The notes under the pieces were generated by a model, which was not told the origin of the DNA, ran no database searches, and saw only the letters and a list, made by a program, of their open reading frames with translations. From NCBI GenBank assembly GCA_948470475.1, contig OX419339.1, positions 24,125,389-24,189,388 of the forward strand: 64,000 nt of DNA, given 5' to 3'. Positions 63,115 through 64,000 of this stretch are shown in pieces. The number at the start of each line of letters is the position of its first letter. Position 1 is the first letter of the stretch. Position numbers and translations under genes: made by a program. The stretch comes from Galaxea fascicularis. Its lineage: Eukaryota > Cnidaria > Anthozoa > Scleractinia > Euphylliidae.

Positions 63115-64000
63115 GCTAGAAACCATAAAAGTCCTGGCTATCGCTTTCACCAAAAATGTCCGTGAAGCATTCAGGATCAATTTCTGCTTGTTGTTTTTCA
63201 AAGTGATCTGCATAGTACAACCGGTCATCGCTGTCCATTTCATCCAGATCTTCAAATGGATCTGAGTCGGGCTCCTCTTCCCATATTTCTTCATCTTCTG
63301 TGCCATCCAATGCGTTGGTGATGCCACCAGGAATCACCATGCACTCTGTATTGATGGACCTCAAGGTACAGCACTGCGAACTGGGTTGGAGAAGTGTGCT
63401 CGGAACGAATCCCAGACAAGCATCGACTTTCACCTGCTGAGGCCACCAACTTTGCTCCAAGTGGTCCTTAACTTGTCCTGAATGAGTTTTTCATCCATCC
63501 AACCCTTTGCTTGGCACCTGACAACAACCTCAAAGTTCACATTCTTAGGGAGTGTTTTTCATTTAAACACAACATAAGGCAGCAGTTTGGTGCCATTTCC
63601 GAGGCAGGCAAGCATCACAGTAAACCTATCCTTGTCATGACCTGTGCTCACAATAAGGACACTCTTGACTCCTTTCTCTGATACTGTACTGTTCGTTACA
63701 ATGTCAAACGTAAGCGGGGTCTGATCCGCATTACCAATGTATTTAAGGTCAAAGTCATGTTCCTTCCATTTAGCCAACACGTAACACTGGACATTGATTA
63801 ACTATTCTTCATAATCTTGAGGACGTTTTTGAGCAATCGTCCTTTGCCTTTTGATGGAGAAGCCAAATCGATCCATGAAGTGGTAGCACCAGCATTTCAA
63901 CACTTTAAATCGTTCCAATCCCAGCTGTTGTACAACTGATTTCGCTTTAAGATGAATAATGTTAATGGACATGCCAGTACCGGCTTTGCACTTCTCAGTA
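63115..64000 (-). pseudogene. pogo/Tigger-like transposase, internally deleted, running off the right edge
   Basis: Minus strand from the window edge: CENP-B/Tc5-type helix-turn-helix text (IIHLKAKSVVQQLGLERF, CWCYHFMDRFGFSIKRQRT), a stop at DYEE-TAG, then the DDE_1 domain: YIGNADQTPLTFDI (first catalytic Asp), VLIVSTGHDKDRFTVMLACL, LPYVVFK, a stop, VRCQAKGWMDEKLIQD, and SMLVWDSFRAH (second Asp). The text then jumps from IPGGITNAL straight to the acidic tail (DGTEDEEIWEEEPDSDPFED...), so about 100 residues with the third Asp (the QPLDV block) are missing. Stops and shifts confirm it is dead. Confidence 0.87.

Overview
The window looks like nuclear DNA of a marine invertebrate, most likely an anthozoan cnidarian (stony coral or relative). 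The background is AT-rich, with intron-type splice signals, a cnidarian-style class A GPCR, tRNA-derived SINE heads that I recognise as common in coral genomes, and very dense, nested mobile DNA. There are no bacterial operons, rRNA genes or CRISPR arrays. Only one host gene is seen complete (the GPCR, 23921-25018, minus), plus two orphan host-like exons (an EGF module with a stop, 16578-16688, and a GPI-tail terminal exon, 19329-19563). Almost everything else that can be recognised is mobile or derived from mobile elements.

Layout. 1-4092: a long GC-rich ORF, open at the left edge, for a protein-primed family B DNA polymerase with an inserted Vsr-like nuclease domain and a Cys/His-rich N-terminus. 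4341-11140: a very young Ty3/gypsy-type LTR retrotransposon (1-kb LTRs, TSD CCATC, tRNA-Leu primer site) whose pol order is protease-integrase-RT-RNase H, as in the Gmr1 group. 11484-12636: a large inverted repeat with ~41-bp tandem units. 12.6-23.5 kb: MITEs, hairpins, nested inverted repeats and the two orphan exons. 23.9-25.0 kb: the GPCR. 25-31 kb: sparse DNA with SINEs and a 74-bp palindrome. 31.9-34.4 kb: an inverted-repeat-flanked segment holding a broken RecQ-like helicase exon and another decayed gene. 35.2-36.1 kb: a small RING-like ORF flanked by 21-bp minisatellite sequence.

37539-51810 is the most striking structure: a Polinton-like element with ~0.5-0.6 kb terminal inverted repeats (about 99% identical over the outer 250 bp), a 6-bp target duplication AAAATT, a decayed second copy of the same type of polymerase (minus strand), and three small accessory ORFs. 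No integrase, ATPase or capsid gene is visible. A young Mag-like LTR retrotransposon (46541-50944, TSD AACAC, tRNA-Ser primer site, RT core deleted) and two smaller transposons are inserted in it. 51.9-64.0 kb is a graveyard: a MITE, a THAP-type inverted repeat, a 5'-truncated LINE, a piggyBac fragment and, at the right edge, a pogo/Tigger-like transposase with an internal deletion.

Together the window records layered transposition: polymerase-bearing elements invaded first, and LTR retrotransposons with identical or nearly identical LTRs landed in or next to them recently. All family assignments come from motifs read by eye; none was confirmed by a search.
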